Origin: Rheinheimera oceanensis
Lineage (GTDB): Bacteria; Pseudomonadota; Gammaproteobacteria; Enterobacterales; Alteromonadaceae
Length of the DNA: 64,000 bases
NCBI RefSeq assembly: GCF_018831085.1
Contig: NZ_JAGPNM010000007.1
Coordinates: 1,579-65,578 of the forward strand
Reading direction: 5' to 3'
Shown: positions 1 to 8,033 of the stretch, piece by piece
How the letters are laid out: each line of letters starts with the position of its first letter
Numbering within the stretch: the stretch's first letter is position 1
Position numbers and translations under genes: made by a program
The notes under the pieces: model-generated
Database searches by the model: none
What the model was told of the DNA's origin: nothing
The model's input: the letters and a program-made list of their open reading frames with translations, nothing else

Positions 1-337
1 CCGATTGGCCAGTAGGCAATAAAGGTAATAAAAAATACCGGCTTGGTCACTTTCATACCGCGCAGCGCGCAGGCCGATACCACCTGGATGGCATCAGACA
101 CCTGATAAAAACAGGCCAGAATAAGCAATGAACTGGCCAGCGCGATAACCGAGGCATCCGGTGAGTACAGCGACGCTATGCCGCCACGCAGCACGTAGGT
201 GAGGCTGGCAATGACGAACGACATCAGTACCGCCAGCACAATGGCGGTAAATACGGCCTTTTTCAGCTCCATAATGCTTTGTTGGCCTACCAGGTGCCCC
301 ACGCGGATAGTGGTGGCCATGCCCAGGCTAAGCGGCA
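1..337 (-). pseudogene. MATE exporter gene fragment, near-identical partial copy of 4890-6248
   Basis: This stretch aligns without gaps to 5053-5389. I count four mismatches (at 250, 282, 291 and 294); the first 249 bases are identical. It encodes roughly residues 287-399 of the 452-residue exporter in the same reading frame. Homology breaks abruptly at 337/338, so the first 286 codons are missing and no start is visible. The C-terminal part continues beyond the left edge. It is therefore the tail of a second, N-terminally truncated MATE gene. The near identity indicates recent duplication or gene conversion. Confidence 0.85.
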
Positions 338-422
338 TTCAGTTGCACGATCCGTGTAAACAGTGCATAAATGCTAAATATCGACTGCATCTTGATTCAA
401 AACGCATTTTTAGTCTCCTAAA

Positions 423-439
423 TTGAGTTTCAAACTCAA
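423..439. repeat. Perfect 8-bp inverted repeat, operator-like
   Basis: TTGAGTTTCAAACTCAA is a perfect inverted repeat with a single central base. It lies in the AT-rich spacer (338-554) between the MATE fragment and the 3' end of the methyltransferase gene. No T-run follows, so it does not look like an intrinsic terminator. It could be a protein-binding site or a relic of the junction. The rest of this 217-base spacer shows no gene I can support. Confidence 0.4.
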
Positions 440-554
440 AAAGGCCAATTTATGTGTTTATGTTACCAAATATACACATCATTTACCCCCTTAAGAATTA
501 AGTTAGTATTTGATTCTTAAAAAGACGAGGCACTACCAAAAGAGGTTAAGCTTG

Positions 555-1736
555 CTACGAGTTTTGTATTAACTTATTTCTATTAAAGTTCTGTTTAAGG
601 AAATGCTGTAGGGCAAAATAAACTACGTCTTTTGTGATGTATTTGGCGCAGGTTCCTTTTGCAATAGTCCCACTATTTTCAGAAAAGAAAATACGCCAAT
701 AATCTATAAAATCCTTTGCCATAGCTCTGTCTAAGATACGAATCACGAATACGCAATCAGAGACAGCATAAATTCCATCTTCAACAAAGACTGCGTTTCC
801 TAAAACTCTGCTACCAACTCTTGCTATTAAAACATTATTTTTTTCAGCATAAACGACTTTACTGCCTGCATGTTTGAGCGGTTTTATCCTAGTAATGCCT
901 TGGTTCTTATTAAAATTAAATCCTGACGTGTGATAGAAAGGGAAATTGAGGGTTTTACATTCCTTTCCTGTCAATGTGCCTCTGGAAATTTCGATGTTAG
1001 TGAACTTAGTTGATGGATCCAATTTGGGGAAAATATCTCTAAAACCATTTGTCAAATCTGTCAACGTTAGAGTTGATGATATTCCGTTTGCCGCAATATA
1101 AGAAATTTTGTGATCAATAGGAGAAGGTGTTTTAGCTAAAGATAAAATATAAGTTCTTGCCTCAGTACCCTTAAATGAACCACTTTTAATTTCCGCAAGA
1201 GATAATGGTGTACAAACTTTGAACAAAAACTCTCTAAATTTTGCAAAGGTAGTCCCAGCAATCAAAAGTTCTGGCAAAATAAATGCGAGAACGCCATTAT
1301 TCTTAGTTAATCTAAGGTATTGAAGTATAAATACAATTTCACTTCTTATTTTATTGCCTTTAAAGAAATTTAATATGCTAAATGATGCTAATATTTTCTT
1401 TATATAATCATCTAGGATGATCCAGTTATATGGTGGATTGCTTATTGATAAATCAAAATTTTCAATTAGCATACCAAAATGAGTTTCGAATTGGGGCGAT
1501 AAAGCGTTTATATTGACGTGATGCCCGTTAAATCTCTGGCATAACTTAAGTACGTTATTAGAATCTAGCTCACAAGTTGTCACCGCTAAGTTTGGCCACT
1601 TTTTAAGCACTTGCCCAATAAGTGCGCCTTCACCAGCGCTTAACTCAAGACAAGTTTTTGGAGCAAAATCGGGTAGCATCGACGTAAGTCTTTCACCTAC
1701 CTGATCTTCGGTGTAGTATTGCTCTAAACTTGTCAT
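555..1736 (-). CDS. Gamma-class N6-adenine DNA methyltransferase with C-terminal recognition domain
   Basis: This 393-residue protein has the order typical of TaqI-like or PglX-like adenine methyltransferases. SAM motif I (LELSAGEGAL) is at residues 30-39, an acidic motif II (CELDSN) at about 55-60, and catalytic motif IV (NPPY) at 100-103. The C-terminal half (about 240-380) resembles a target-recognition domain, so modification and specificity appear to reside in one chain. The ATG at 1736 follows a strong AAGGAG. No restriction endonuclease lies next to it; instead a divergent ATPase/HEPN pair begins 63 bp away. The gene is visibly more AT-rich than the flanking core genes, suggesting transfer. 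Predicted role: modification of host DNA within a defence module. Methyltransferase family is confident; recognition site unknown. Confidence 0.85.
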   Translation of the reverse strand: MTSLEQYYTEDQVGERLTSMLPDFAPKTCLELSAGEGALIGQVLKKWPNLAVTTCELDSNNVLKLCQRFNGHHVNINALSPQFETHFGMLIENFDLSISNPPYNWIILDDYIKKILASFSILNFFKGNKIRSEIVFILQYLRLTKNNGVLAFILPELLIAGTTFAKFREFLFKVCTPLSLAEIKSGSFKGTEARTYILSLAKTPSPIDHKISYIAANGISSTLTLTDLTNGFRDIFPKLDPSTKFTNIEISRGTLTGKECKTLNFPFYHTSGFNFNKNQGITRIKPLKHAGSKVVYAEKNNVLIARVGSRVLGNAVFVEDGIYAVSDCVFVIRILDRAMAKDFIDYWRIFFSENSGTIAKGTCAKYITKDVVYFALQHFLKQNFNRNKLIQNS

Positions 1737-1799
1737 TTTTTACTCCTTGATATTCCAAAAATTTATCAAAATACGGCTGTTTAGTAAAGGACTTAAGCT

Positions 1800-3503
1800 A
1801 TGTCGAAGCTAGGTGAAGACAAAGATCTTCAAGACATTGAATCACATGAATTTGAAGAACGAGCTGACTACCTGCCCGAAAGTTACATAACTGATAGAAC
1901 AGCAAAAAGTCAGTTTTTTGATGATATTCAGAAAAAGCTTATTCAGGTCGGTGCGAAGCTGCTTATTGGGCCAAGGGGAACAGGAAAAACTCACCACATG
2001 AGATGTGCCTACATTTCATGTAAAAACGATATTTCAAAGCCACTGCCTATATATGTGACTTTCAACCATTATCTTAGACTCGAAACATATATAAATGAAT
2101 CTTCGAATGCTATTGGTATATTTCATGCGTGGGTATTAGCGAAAATTGCTGTTTCATGTATGCAAGATTATACGGATGAAAGAAAATTAGACGATTTTAC
2201 TGAGGATGACCTCAAGTTGTTTATAGGGGCTGTTGAAAAACAGCAATATAGTTCAGATTTTGACAATATCATTAATTCACTTTCTGTAAGCAAAGTGCAA
2301 GAATTCATTCAAGAAATAATGCATCGTAACTCAAGAAAAAGAGCGGTTTTACTTCTGGATGATGCTGCGTTGACACTTACGCCTGAATATATGGCAGAAT
2401 TTTTTGAGGTTTTTAGAAGTCTAAAAAGTGCCTATATTTCACCTAAAGCTTCAGTGTATCCAGGTTCTACCCAATATGGACCAAGATTTCACCTAGGGCA
2501 TGATGCAGAACCTGTTCATGTTTGGTTGAGTGTTGAGAATCCAAAGTATCTTGAATTCATGACATCACTAACAGAGCAGCGATTCTCGTCAGATATATCA
2601 ATACCGAGTGAGATACTTGATTTGTTTAAATATGCAGCGTTTGGAATACCGCGAGCATTTATAATGATGGTTAGATCTTATGCTCAAATCTCCACTGGGA
2701 GCAGTCAGGTCAAGTTTAACCGTATTATTGAAGAAAGAAGAAAGTATATTCTCGCTGAATACCTTTCAATAGCTGAAAAACTAATGCAGTACAAAGGCGT
2801 CATTAATTTGGGCGAAGAGTTTTTAAACAGCATAGTGGAATTGTTAAAGAAGGCTAATCACGACAATTTAGAAAAAGATAATTTAAACTTTGAAAAAGTT
2901 ATAGCGGTAGGCATTGCGGATATTCCAAACAAAGCTGATAGAATGATAAGGTTTCTTATTGAGGCAGGTTTATTATATGAAGCTGAACCAATCTCACACG
3001 GCGTCGATCGAAAGTTAAGACGTTTCATTCCTCACATTTCTTTTTTGCTTGCTGTGAGAGCTTTCACTAAGAGCAAGGGGTTCAATGCTGGTGAGTTATT
3101 AACAGTTTTAAAAGGTAAGTCAGCCAAACATCCTATTAGGCCGTCATTCGCCACAATTATTCCATCGGAAAAACTCTCAAAACTAAATCTGGACTTGCCC
3201 CCTTGTACTGTTTGCAAGGCAACGAGACTAACAGAGAAACAGAAGTTCTGTCATCAATGTGGTGCGCCGTTGGTCGATCACTCAACTTTCAGAAACTGTA
3301 TGGCTAAGCCTTTAAGTGAACTTCCTCTTTCGGATTTCCAAAAACGAGCAATTAAAGAGAAAACTAGTTTTGTAACAGTTGAAGACGTGATTATGAGTCA
3401 GGATCCAGCAAGCGAATTGCAAAAAGCTAAATTTGTGAAGACTGCTAGAGCAAATGCCATTTATGGAAAAATCAACGCTTGGATTAACGAATTTTTGGTT
3501 TAA
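1800..3503 (+). CDS. P-loop ATPase (ORC/CDC6-like AAA) with C-terminal zinc ribbon
   Basis: This 567-residue protein carries a Walker A motif GPRGTGKT at residues 57-64 and a Walker B-like AVLLLDD at 182-188. This is an AAA/STAND-like ATPase layout, most reminiscent of bacterial ORC/CDC6-type ATPases. A four-cysteine zinc ribbon (C469, C472, C484, C487) follows. The tail (about 505-530) could be a small helical nucleic-acid-binding segment. The ATG at 1800 follows AAAGGA. The gene is AT-rich, divergent from the methyltransferase and separated by only two bases from the HEPN-like gene, so the pair should be one operon. No transmembrane segment or nuclease motif was seen. Inferred role: sensor or motor for the HEPN effector. 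The P-loop ATPase call is strong; exact family membership is uncertain. Confidence 0.8.
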   Translation: MSKLGEDKDLQDIESHEFEERADYLPESYITDRTAKSQFFDDIQKKLIQVGAKLLIGPRGTGKTHHMRCAYISCKNDISKPLPIYVTFNHYLRLETYINESSNAIGIFHAWVLAKIAVSCMQDYTDERKLDDFTEDDLKLFIGAVEKQQYSSDFDNIINSLSVSKVQEFIQEIMHRNSRKRAVLLLDDAALTLTPEYMAEFFEVFRSLKSAYISPKASVYPGSTQYGPRFHLGHDAEPVHVWLSVENPKYLEFMTSLTEQRFSSDISIPSEILDLFKYAAFGIPRAFIMMVRSYAQISTGSSQVKFNRIIEERRKYILAEYLSIAEKLMQYKGVINLGEEFLNSIVELLKKANHDNLEKDNLNFEKVIAVGIADIPNKADRMIRFLIEAGLLYEAEPISHGVDRKLRRFIPHISFLLAVRAFTKSKGFNAGELLTVLKGKSAKHPIRPSFATIIPSEKLSKLNLDLPPCTVCKATRLTEKQKFCHQCGAPLVDHSTFRNCMAKPLSELPLSDFQKRAIKEKTSFVTVEDVIMSQDPASELQKAKFVKTARANAIYGKINAWINEFLV

Positions 3504-3505
3504 AA

Positions 3506-4339
3506 ATGAATAACACTATATTTAATAGCAAGATATCAGGTGTAAGAACTTCAGCACGGTTTGATTCATCATTATATTTTGACCAAGAAACATTATCGTT
3601 AGACAGCTCTCCCATAGCGCGTTTTGTCTCTTTGCGTACAGACCTAACAATTATTCTCGGTGCGACTGATGAAAGTCAACAGTGGCGTATAAAAGCTAAC
3701 TTGGTCATGCTGGGGATAGTTTCTGGTGTAGAATCATATTTTAGAGAGACTATCCGAAAGATATTACTTGTTGACGAAGACTCTAGGGTAACATCATATA
3801 GTAAGGCTATTTCTTATGGTGCTGCACTCTACCACGATAACGAACTCCTACCAGAAGCTTTACTTGAGGATTGTACTTTTACGAGTAAAAAAAATATTGT
3901 AGAAAACATGAAAGGTTTTCTAGGTATAAGTTGTAACTTGCAGCAAAATGCAGTCATCAGCAACGCTTTGGACGAGTATGAAAAAATTTGCCAGCTTAGG
4001 CATTGCATAGCTCACCGATCAGGTCTTTTGGGTTCAAAGAATGCTATTGTATTAGGTTTGGATCAGCATTCTGAATTTCTTGAAAAACCTATTAAAGCCT
4101 CTCTCGACTCTGTAAATAACGCATTTAACATTTGTCAGAACATTGTTTTTGAAATGAATGATTTCGTTTTCGACTCTGTTATTCACAGAACAGTAGCTAA
4201 AGGTATATGGACTGGAAACTTAACTAAAGATAAAAGATACTTCAAATCATTGCTTTCTATTTTTTCACCTAATCCATTAAGTGATGACGATTTGAAAACT
4301 ATATACATTAAATTTGCAAAGCATTATGGGTTGAAGTAG
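3506..4339 (+). CDS. HEPN-like (RiboL-PSP-HEPN type) putative RNase
   Basis: This 277-residue protein starts two bases after the ATPase stop codon, so translation is probably coupled. It contains RHCIAHRSG at residues 165-173. This matches the HEPN ribonuclease signature (R, four residues, H) and sits in a helical context. An upstream helix SGVESYFRE at 73-81 is typical of the acidic helix in RiboL-PSP-HEPN/MAE_28990-like proteins. HEPN proteins are commonly toxins or RNA-cleaving effectors in defence systems. Here the neighbouring ATPase and methyltransferase suggest a regulated effector. Assignment rests on the short motif and context, not on full-length similarity, so the fold is probable and RNase activity is inferred. 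Confidence 0.65.
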   Translation: MNNTIFNSKISGVRTSARFDSSLYFDQETLSLDSSPIARFVSLRTDLTIILGATDESQQWRIKANLVMLGIVSGVESYFRETIRKILLVDEDSRVTSYSKAISYGAALYHDNELLPEALLEDCTFTSKKNIVENMKGFLGISCNLQQNAVISNALDEYEKICQLRHCIAHRSGLLGSKNAIVLGLDQHSEFLEKPIKASLDSVNNAFNICQNIVFEMNDFVFDSVIHRTVAKGIWTGNLTKDKRYFKSLLSIFSPNPLSDDDLKTIYIKFAKHYGLK

Positions 4340-4405
4340 GAATAATATGATAATGCAATCACCTTTGTTGTATTGTTTAATTCGAGCAATTTTATTGATT
4401 TTTAG

Positions 4406-4838
4406 CTATATATAAGCTGACATACGGACCAACTCTCTTCTAAGGAAAATTGACAGTAGTAAGGCCGACAGTGTTAATCCAAAAATAATACCTATCCAAA
4501 ACCCATGAACGCCCATAGCAGGAACGATATAGTCTGTTAACCCAAGAACATACCCTAAACCAAACCCTACCGGCCAATAGGCTATAAAGGTGATAAAGAA
4601 GGTAGGTTTGGTTATCTTCATTTCACACAGGATAGATGCACAGGTTACCTGTATCGAGTCTGTGGCTTGGTAAATACACGCTAACAACAGAGAAGACGCT
4701 ATTGCAATGACTTCGGGATTGCCTGTATACAGCAATGCAATTTGCTCTCTTAATAGGAATGTGAGCATTGCTGTTATTGCGGATATTACGATACCGAGAA
4801 TGATTGCTGTACTAACCGCTTTCCTTAATTCACTAAGT
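4406..4838 (-). pseudogene. Divergent C-terminal fragment of a MATE exporter gene
   Basis: Minus-strand translation ends in a normal MATE C-terminus and aligns with the last third of the complete exporter. Shared landmarks include ITKPTFFITFIAYWPVGFG, and HGFWIGI. The alignment can be carried upstream past the first in-frame ATG (4768) to about 4838 (LSELRKAVSTAI), where homology stops. There is no N-terminal two thirds, so this cannot be a functional 12-helix transporter. Unlike the 1-337 fragment it is clearly diverged from 4890-6248 and so represents another, older MATE paralogue. It closes the right side of the foreign module. Confidence 0.85.
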
Positions 4839-4889
4839 CCTGCTGACCGTCAAGATGTCGCATCGTGCTCTTCTAAACGGCCTCGCATT

Positions 4890-6248
4890 TTAACCTGCTT
4901 GTTGTTCAAATTTAACTAAAGTGCGCTTTAAGATCATGGCCAGTAGCACTGCTGCAACGCTTAAACCAACTATGATACCTATCCAGAAACCATGCGCGCC
5001 CATTGCCGGTACCAGCCAGTTTGTTAATCCCAGTACGGCACCCAGGCCAAAGCCGATTGGCCAGTAGGCAATAAAGGTAATAAAAAATACCGGCTTGGTC
5101 ACTTTCATACCGCGCAGCGCGCAGGCCGATACCACCTGGATGGCATCAGACACCTGATAAAAACAGGCCAGAATAAGCAATGAACTGGCCAGCGCGATAA
5201 CCGAGGCATCCGGTGAGTACAGCGACGCTATGCCGCCACGCAGCACGTAGGTGAGGCTGGCAATGACGAACGACATCAGTACCGCCAGCACAATGGCGGT
5301 AGATACGGCCTTTTTCAGCTCCATAATGCTTTGCTGGCCTACAAGATGCCCCACGCGGATAGTGGTGGCCATGCCCAGGCTAAGCGGCAGCATAAATACT
5401 ATACCACTGTAGTTTTGTGCAATTTGATGCCCGGCAACCATAATAGGGCCAAGGTGTACTATGGCCAGTGGGATGCAGGCGAATAAGGTCACTTCAAAGA
5501 AGATGGAAAAGGCAATAGGGGTGCCAATACAAACAATTTGCCAGATATCTTTAAGATGAACCCGGTAACTGTCGGGGGGGGTACGGTAGCGTTCAGTTGT
5601 GCGGCTAAACCAGCCATAAATTAAAATGGCGATAAACATGGCAAAAAACACCAGCGCGGTGGCGATACCACAGCCAGCTCCGCCCAGCGCCGGCATACCC
5701 AGCTTGCCGTAAATAAACACATAGTTGGCCGGAATATTCACCAAAATACCAACAAAGCTGATCCACATACTGGCTTTGGTATTGCCGATACCTTCAAACA
5801 TGCTGCGCAGCACCATGTAGCCTGCAGCCGGAAATAAACCAAAGCTAACGTAATACAGATAATCCAGCGATTTTTGCCGCAGGGTTTGATCCATATTTAA
5901 CAGGTCAATCGGCACATGTACGTATAACATCACAACAAACAGCGCTGCTGCTAATGCCATGGCCAGATACATCGCCTGCACAGTAAAGTGGGTAACCGGT
6001 TTGGTTTGTTTACTGCCGTAGTACTGTGCCACTATTGGTGTTAGCGCAAGCAACAGGCCTTGCATGGTCATAACTACCGGAAACCATAAACCGGACGCCA
6101 CGGCTATCGCGGCCATATCTACTGCACTGTAACGGCCGGCCATAACGGTATCGACAAAGTACATTAAGGTTTGTGTCAGCTGTGCCAGCACTATGGGGCC
6201 GGAAAGTTTTAGTATGGTTCTGGCTTCGAAGCGGGAAAAAGGTAACAT
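4890..6248 (-). CDS. MATE family multidrug efflux transporter (MdtK/NorM type)
   Basis: This 452-residue polytopic inner-membrane protein has the length and about 12 hydrophobic segments of the MATE/NorM family. These exporters expel cationic drugs in exchange for Na+ or H+. N-terminal landmarks (LSGPIVLAQLTQTLMYFVDT, residues about 14-33) match the family. The gene is divergent from ribE with a 59-bp gap, the same pairing found for mdtK and the riboflavin synthase gene in Escherichia coli. This supports the NorM/MdtK subtype and its ancestral position here. It is the only intact member of three MATE sequences in the first 6.3 kb. Confidence 0.9.
   Translation of the reverse strand: MLPFSRFEARTILKLSGPIVLAQLTQTLMYFVDTVMAGRYSAVDMAAIAVASGLWFPVVMTMQGLLLALTPIVAQYYGSKQTKPVTHFTVQAMYLAMALAAALFVVMLYVHVPIDLLNMDQTLRQKSLDYLYYVSFGLFPAAGYMVLRSMFEGIGNTKASMWISFVGILVNIPANYVFIYGKLGMPALGGAGCGIATALVFFAMFIAILIYGWFSRTTERYRTPPDSYRVHLKDIWQIVCIGTPIAFSIFFEVTLFACIPLAIVHLGPIMVAGHQIAQNYSGIVFMLPLSLGMATTIRVGHLVGQQSIMELKKAVSTAIVLAVLMSFVIASLTYVLRGGIASLYSPDASVIALASSLLILACFYQVSDAIQVVSACALRGMKVTKPVFFITFIAYWPIGFGLGAVLGLTNWLVPAMGAHGFWIGIIVGLSVAAVLLAMILKRTLVKFEQQAG
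5053..5389. repeat. Direct repeat of 1-337 inside the intact MATE gene
   Basis: This is the second copy of the 337-base duplicated segment, in the same orientation, 5052 bases to the right. The full repeat is probably longer because the left copy runs off the window. Such a long, near-identical direct repeat can recombine and delete or excise the module between the copies. Confidence 0.85.
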
Positions 6249-6307
6249 AATAAGCTTGTTGTATCAGCAGCGTGCAATGGCGCGCAATGTAGCACAAATG
6301 GGGGCTT

Positions 6308-6931
6308 ATGTTTACCGGAATAGTTCAAACAAAGGCACAGTTAACGGCCGTCCACGATGAAACAGCATTTCGTCAGTTAACCCTGCAGCCGGGCGCTGCA
6401 CACCTGCAGAATTTAAGCCGTGGTGCCAGTATTGCCATTAATGGCGTCTGTTTAACGGTAACAGATTTTGATAGCACGGCCGGTTGGGTACGTTTTGATG
6501 TGATTGCTGAAACCTTAAGCAAAACGAACCTGGGTCAGCTAAACGTGGGCGATATGGTTAATTTTGAGCGCTCGCTAAGCTTTGGCAGCGAATTGGGTGG
6601 CCATATTGTTTCGGGCCATATTCAAACCACGGCGACAATAACAGCACTGGATAAAAGCGCCAATAATTGTGCTATGCGCCTGACACTGGCGCCGGAATAT
6701 ATGCGTTATATTCTTAGCAAAGGTTTTATTGCAGTTGAAGGGTGTAGTTTAACCGTGGGTGAAACCTATACTGATGGCTTTAATTTGTATTTGATACCTG
6801 AAACACTCAGCATTACCACCTTACGGCAAAAGCAGCCGGGCGATAGGCTGAATATCGAGCTGGATCAGCAAACGCAAACCATAGTGCAAACGGTAGAACG
6901 CATTATGGCTGAGCGGTTTTTGCCGGCTTAA
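6308..6931 (+). CDS. ribE: Riboflavin synthase alpha chain
   Basis: This 207-residue protein begins MFTGIVQ, the hallmark N-terminus of riboflavin synthase. It contains the two tandem lumazine-binding repeats, each with its own GxxxxINGVCLTV-like or VEGCSLTV segment (about 44-53 and 142-149). It dismutates two 6,7-dimethyl-8-ribityllumazine molecules to riboflavin in the cytoplasm. The gene stands alone and is divergent from the MATE gene. The 59-bp upstream gap is too short for an FMN riboswitch, and none was seen. Confidence 0.95.
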   Translation: MFTGIVQTKAQLTAVHDETAFRQLTLQPGAAHLQNLSRGASIAINGVCLTVTDFDSTAGWVRFDVIAETLSKTNLGQLNVGDMVNFERSLSFGSELGGHIVSGHIQTTATITALDKSANNCAMRLTLAPEYMRYILSKGFIAVEGCSLTVGETYTDGFNLYLIPETLSITTLRQKQPGDRLNIELDQQTQTIVQTVERIMAERFLPA

Positions 6932-6975
6932 CAGTACTGCTGATTAACGGTACGGTTGATTAACTGTAGCGGGGC

Positions 6976-7176
6976 TCAATAGTACTGTTCATCGTCGGCA
7001 TCAATAAACAGCTGCACACTGTGGTGCAGCTCGTCTTTATGTACCCTGATATGAATAGGATTGCAGCAATTGCTGCAGTCCTCGGTGTAATCCTGATCTT
7101 CGTCGGTAACTTCTACACTTAAATGCATTGGATGGCCACAAAACGGGCATTCAATTGTTTTTTGCAACACGCTCAT
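6976..7176 (-). CDS. CPXCG motif-containing cysteine-rich protein
   Basis: This 66-residue protein contains CPFCG at residues 10-14 and a second cysteine cluster, CSNCC, at about 34-38. It is therefore a small zinc-ribbon protein of the CPXCG family. The rest is acidic, with an aspartate- and glutamate-rich tail. Function is unknown for the family. It converges with ribE; an inverted repeat (6930-6938 with 6981-6989) spans the junction and overlaps the stop codon region. Confidence 0.85.
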   Translation of the reverse strand: MSVLQKTIECPFCGHPMHLSVEVTDEDQDYTEDCSNCCNPIHIRVHKDELHHSVQLFIDADDEQYY

Positions 7177-7211
7177 AGTGACTTCCTCCGGCCGGTTTAG
7201 CCTGTTAAGTG

Positions 7212-7973
7212 TCAGGCTTTATGGGCACTACTTAAACTGCGACCTCCGTCCACCGTAATAATATGCCCGGTGATATAAGGTGCTTTTAGCAAGAATAACA
7301 GCGTTTGAGCGATATCGGTGGCAGTGCCCAACTGCTGCAACGGAATTTGCGCCAGTATTGCTTCTTTGTCTTGCTGTTTTAATGCAACCGATTGTTCACC
7401 TGGCCATAAAATTGCACCAGGCGCTATACCATTGACTCTTACAGCCGGTGCCAGTTCAAGCGCCAGCGATTTTGTCATCATTAGCAATGCAGCCTTTGCC
7501 ATACAGTAAATACTGTGCTCTGCTAAAGGTTTGCCTGCATGAATGTCGACCATATTAACAATAGCACCATTATTACGTGCCAGCTCGGGGGCCAGTGCCT
7601 GGCTTAAAAAAAATGGTGCTTTAACATTAGAGCCAAATAAATCCTGCCATTGTGCAGTACTTGCCGTAGCTACCGGGGTAGGGTAAAAACTGGATGCGTT
7701 ATTTACCAGCACATCCAGCCGGCCAAAACAGGCGACTGCCTGCTGGGCCAACTCCGGCCAGTTGGCTTCTTGCAGTAAGTCAGCCTGCAATACGGCGGCA
7801 CTGTCAGGGCGTTGTTGGTTTAGTTGCAGTGCCAGTGCATCAGCGTCCTGACGTGAGCGATTGCAGTGTATTATTACGCGGTGATCATTAGTGTGCAGGG
7901 TTTCAATCATTTTCCGGCCAAGCCGTTTGGCACTGCCGGTGATAAGCGCCACGGGTTGCTGGGCAATTTGCAT
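7212..7973 (-). CDS. SDR family pteridine reductase (FolM/PTR1-like)
   Basis: This 253-residue short-chain dehydrogenase has an NADP-binding TGSAKRLG motif at about 13-20, in which arginine replaces the usual third glycine. This is characteristic of pteridine reductases and FolM. The active-site region reads NMVDIHAG followed by YCMAKAA, giving the Asp-Tyr-Lys arrangement of PTR1-type enzymes where most SDRs have serine. Expected reaction: NADPH-dependent reduction of dihydromonapterin or dihydrobiopterin to the tetrahydro form. The glycine-rich C-terminal segment ends in TGHIITVDGG, standard for SDRs. The specific pteridine substrate is inferred. Confidence 0.85.
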   Translation of the reverse strand: MQIAQQPVALITGSAKRLGRKMIETLHTNDHRVIIHCNRSRQDADALALQLNQQRPDSAAVLQADLLQEANWPELAQQAVACFGRLDVLVNNASSFYPTPVATASTAQWQDLFGSNVKAPFFLSQALAPELARNNGAIVNMVDIHAGKPLAEHSIYCMAKAALLMMTKSLALELAPAVRVNGIAPGAILWPGEQSVALKQQDKEAILAQIPLQQLGTATDIAQTLLFLLKAPYITGHIITVDGGRSLSSAHKA

Positions 7974-8033
7974 AACTTGCTTTCCGTAAAGTCAGGTACT
8001 GCTGGGGGTGTAAAACAACCTGTCGCAATAAGT

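Noticed and set aside
4406..4768. Independent 120-residue membrane protein gene
   Set aside because: The frame clearly continues upstream of its ATG with MATE homology, so it is the tail of a truncated exporter gene.
6249..6307. FMN riboswitch before ribE
   Set aside because: Only 59 bases separate ribE from the divergent MATE gene, too short, and no RFN element landmarks are visible.
6930..6989. Inverted repeat AACAGTACT/AGTACTGTT as a terminator between ribE and the CPXCG gene
   Set aside because: The arms are 42 bases apart and there is no T-run; termination is possible but not supported.
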